DNA from: Thermoplasmata archaeon
GTDB taxonomy: Archaea; Thermoplasmatota; E2; UBA202; JdFR-43
Assembly (NCBI GenBank): GCA_021162305.1
Contig: JAGGYX010000139.1
Coordinates: forward strand, 1-6,380
Reading direction: 5' to 3'
Length of the DNA stretch: 6,380 nucleotides
A program made the translations under genes and the position numbers. Each line of letters begins with the position of its first letter. The stretch's first letter is position 1. Below the pieces are notes generated by a model. That model was not told the DNA's origin. It did not search any database and saw only the letters and a list, made by a program, of their open reading frames with translations. Positions 5,045 to 6,380 of this stretch are shown here, piece after piece.

Positions 5045-5895
5045 TTTAGCACCTCTTTTCTTGTCATTATAATTGTTTTATAGAATTTACCTTTATATTC
5101 GAATAATTTTTGATCTGCACCCATAGGCTCACCTAAGGATATATGAAGATATGGCGTAGTGGATATAAATTTTCTAAATAGATGGTCAAATTGTTCTTCT
5201 GTTAATATATCTCTCTCTTTCAAAAACATAAGAGCAACAGCTTCTCTTAGTTCCCTAATATCAACTATCCCTGCTGAACTTTTACTCAGTTTATAATACT
5301 CGCCGATCACACACTCACAAAATCTTTCAAAGTTTTTTAAATCTGGATCAATGTCCAAAAGCACTTGTTTATAATTATTCTCATTTAAACTAATACCCAT
5401 GGGATATTCAATTAATCCTACTTGATGAAGAATTGATAACCATTTTTCTATTCTTTCCTTTTTTTGCTTAAAAGATGCACCCTCGATTTGGTCACTTAAA
5501 ACCTCAATAAGATCATTTTTAGAAAACTTACGTTGTTTAATAATCTCCAGAAAATTGAATGTTCTCTTATCAATCTCGCATATTATAGCTCTCCAGCATC
5601 TCTCATACAATTCATTATCAAATTGGCTTTCGATAATAAGCTTACCATTTGCACTTGGTTTAATAATATCTCCAAAACCTATTATAAGTCCTAAATACCG
5701 CAATGAGGGAATTACCATTCCCCTAAATATACTTTTTTCTCGATGTTCCAGTGTTTTATTACTTGTGTTGGGGTATAATTCCAGTACACAATCTCTCTGC
5801 TTTTCCCTATGATATGCAAATTTATCAAAACATTCTAAACACTTCGTGAGTTTTTGAATCCGATATTCTTTAATAAGGGGTATTTTTCTAATCAT
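5041..5895 (-). CDS. Unknown protein of the nuclease-ATPase operon (284 aa)
   Basis: I chose ATG 5895 because it overlaps the upstream nuclease stop (ATGA) and has GAGGTG at 5-base spacing; the ATG at 5931, 12 codons upstream, lacks this and would overlap more. The protein starts MIRKIPLIKEYRIQKLTK. A cysteine group C19, C22 and C36 near the N-terminus might bind a metal, though a fourth ligand is not obvious. Segments SLRYLGLIIGF and later IEKWLSILHQVGLIEYPMG have the helix-turn-strand rhythm of winged-helix domains, so DNA binding is plausible. It has no signal peptide, membrane segment or recognisable catalytic motif. Sitting between nuclease and ATPase with overlaps on both sides, it is most likely a subunit of the same complex, perhaps its DNA- or target-recognition part (inference). 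I do not recognise a family. Confidence 0.75.
   Translation of the reverse strand: MIRKIPLIKEYRIQKLTKCLECFDKFAYHREKQRDCVLELYPNTSNKTLEHREKSIFRGMVIPSLRYLGLIIGFGDIIKPSANGKLIIESQFDNELYERCWRAIICEIDKRTFNFLEIIKQRKFSKNDLIEVLSDQIEGASFKQKKERIEKWLSILHQVGLIEYPMGISLNENNYKQVLLDIDPDLKNFERFCECVIGEYYKLSKSSAGIVDIRELREAVALMFLKERDILTEEQFDHLFRKFISTTPYLHISLGEPMGADQKLFEYKGKFYKTIIMTRKEVLK
5045..5055 (-). promoter_or_regulatory. Shine-Dalgarno GAGGTG and spacer for the ATPase gene
   Basis: GAGGTG (5055-5050) with a 5-base spacer precedes ATG 5044, inside the last codons of the upstream gene. It fixes the ATPase start and supports translational coupling. Confidence 0.7.
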
Positions 5896-6380
5896 TCTCC
5901 CACCTCTAAATCTAAACCATCTCGGATACAAATCTCTCTAAATCTACAATACTCACAGTGTTTTCTTTCATTTGATCGAGGCAAAGCGGGTTTTTGTGAC
6001 TTAGAAATTATGTCATATGCTTCGTCTCTCTTTGCTAAAAATTCCTTTCTTAAATAATCATCAATAGGAAAGATATACACTTGAGCAAATGTTATAGATT
6101 TTCTAAATAAACTCGGATTTCTAGTAGGAAAGAAATAAATAATTCCCCAATTAATGTCATTGCCAATTCCTTTAACATTCTCATATGCAAGAGCATAACC
6201 CGCACATGTAAGCTGAAAATGTGGTTTAAATTCAATACCTGTTTTTATATCACCTACAATCCCATATTTTGGTATGATAAAATCAGGAGAAGCTGGTAAA
6301 TTTATTCCAACTTGTTTTATATGTTGTTTTCTTTTCCTTGGTATATCTATCTTAGCAAGTTCTCCACAAAGTATATCTTC
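5892..6380 (-). CDS. PD-(D/E)XK nuclease, Cas4/RecB type with Fe-S cysteine cluster, N-terminus outside window
   Basis: The minus strand is open from the window edge to TGA 5892, giving 162 visible residues. Counted from the edge, the core nuclease motifs are D33 in SPDFIIP, D44-I-K46 in GIVGDIKTG (the D/E-x-K motif) and Q56 with Y62 in HFQLTCAGYA (the RecB motif). C142, C145 and C151 in HCEYCRFREIC form the C-x2-C-x5-C group typical of Cas4 and AddB 4Fe-4S nucleases. The fourth cysteine would lie N-terminal, at visible C5 or beyond the edge. Such enzymes cut or resect DNA ends in a metal-dependent reaction. Solo Cas4-like nucleases occur outside CRISPR loci, and no cas1 or repeats are visible here, so I do not name it cas4. 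It is the first visible gene of the operon; any promoter lies outside. The GTG at 6080 is internal, since the frame is conserved well upstream of it. Confidence 0.88.
   Translation of the reverse strand, partial: EDILCGELAKIDIPRKRKQHIKQVGINLPASPDFIIPKYGIVGDIKTGIEFKPHFQLTCAGYALAYENVKGIGNDINWGIIYFFPTRNPSLFRKSITFAQVYIFPIDDYLRKEFLAKRDEAYDIISKSQKPALPRSNERKHCEYCRFREICIRDGLDLEVGE
5896..5906 (-). promoter_or_regulatory. Shine-Dalgarno GAGGTG and spacer for the 284-residue gene
   Basis: GAGGTG (5906-5901) with spacer GGAGA precedes ATG 5895 inside the end of the nuclease gene. It favours this start over the upstream in-frame ATG 5931. Confidence 0.7.

Noticed and set aside
5555..6057. Plus-strand frames opposite the middle protein and nuclease
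   Set aside because: No motifs, and they overlap well-supported minus-strand genes.
5892..6380. Naming the nuclease Cas4 and the locus CRISPR-associated
   Set aside because: Motifs fit Cas4, but the N-terminus is missing and no cas1, cas2 or repeat array is visible; RecB-like solo nucleases share these motifs.

Overview
The window reads as AT-rich archaeal DNA, probably euryarchaeal. Four gene starts (2151, 2776, 3272 and the proposed 730) have a TATA-type box A about 25-31 nt upstream and no Shine-Dalgarno sequence, the layout of leaderless archaeal transcripts. Genes inside operons instead carry GAGGTG or AGGAGG, which pair with an archaeal 16S rRNA 3' end. The class (for example Thermoplasmata) cannot be fixed from this window.

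Left block (1-3424). On the minus strand at the left edge is most of a prokaryotic-type Ku protein, the end-binding factor of non-homologous end joining, cut by the window edge. Diverging from it on the plus strand is a B12-binding-domain radical SAM enzyme of unknown substrate. A small membrane protein follows, ending in a histidine-kinase-like dimerisation/phosphoacceptor helix pair but lacking a kinase ATPase domain. Next come a HicB-HicA toxin-antitoxin pair with overlapping genes and an inverted-repeat operator candidate at its promoter, and a 50-residue helical orphan ORF.

Middle (3425-3862). This stretch has no well-supported gene. It holds a perfect 10-bp-arm inverted repeat, what looks like a frameshifted 39-residue gene on the minus strand, a possible 35-residue ORF coupled to the upstream operon, and a GC-rich cluster of dyad symmetries just after the right-hand operon, which may be a recombination site, a terminator or an element end.

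Right block (3863-6380, minus strand). Three genes are joined by ATGA stop/start overlaps, each internal start preceded by GAGGTG five bases upstream: a PD-(D/E)XK nuclease of the Cas4/RecB type with an Fe-S-type cysteine cluster (5' end outside the window), a 284-residue protein I do not recognise, and a 393-residue AAA+-type P-loop ATPase. The tight coupling suggests one complex or pathway. A DNA-processing or anti-phage role is an inference. This operon is the best candidate here for an undescribed system.
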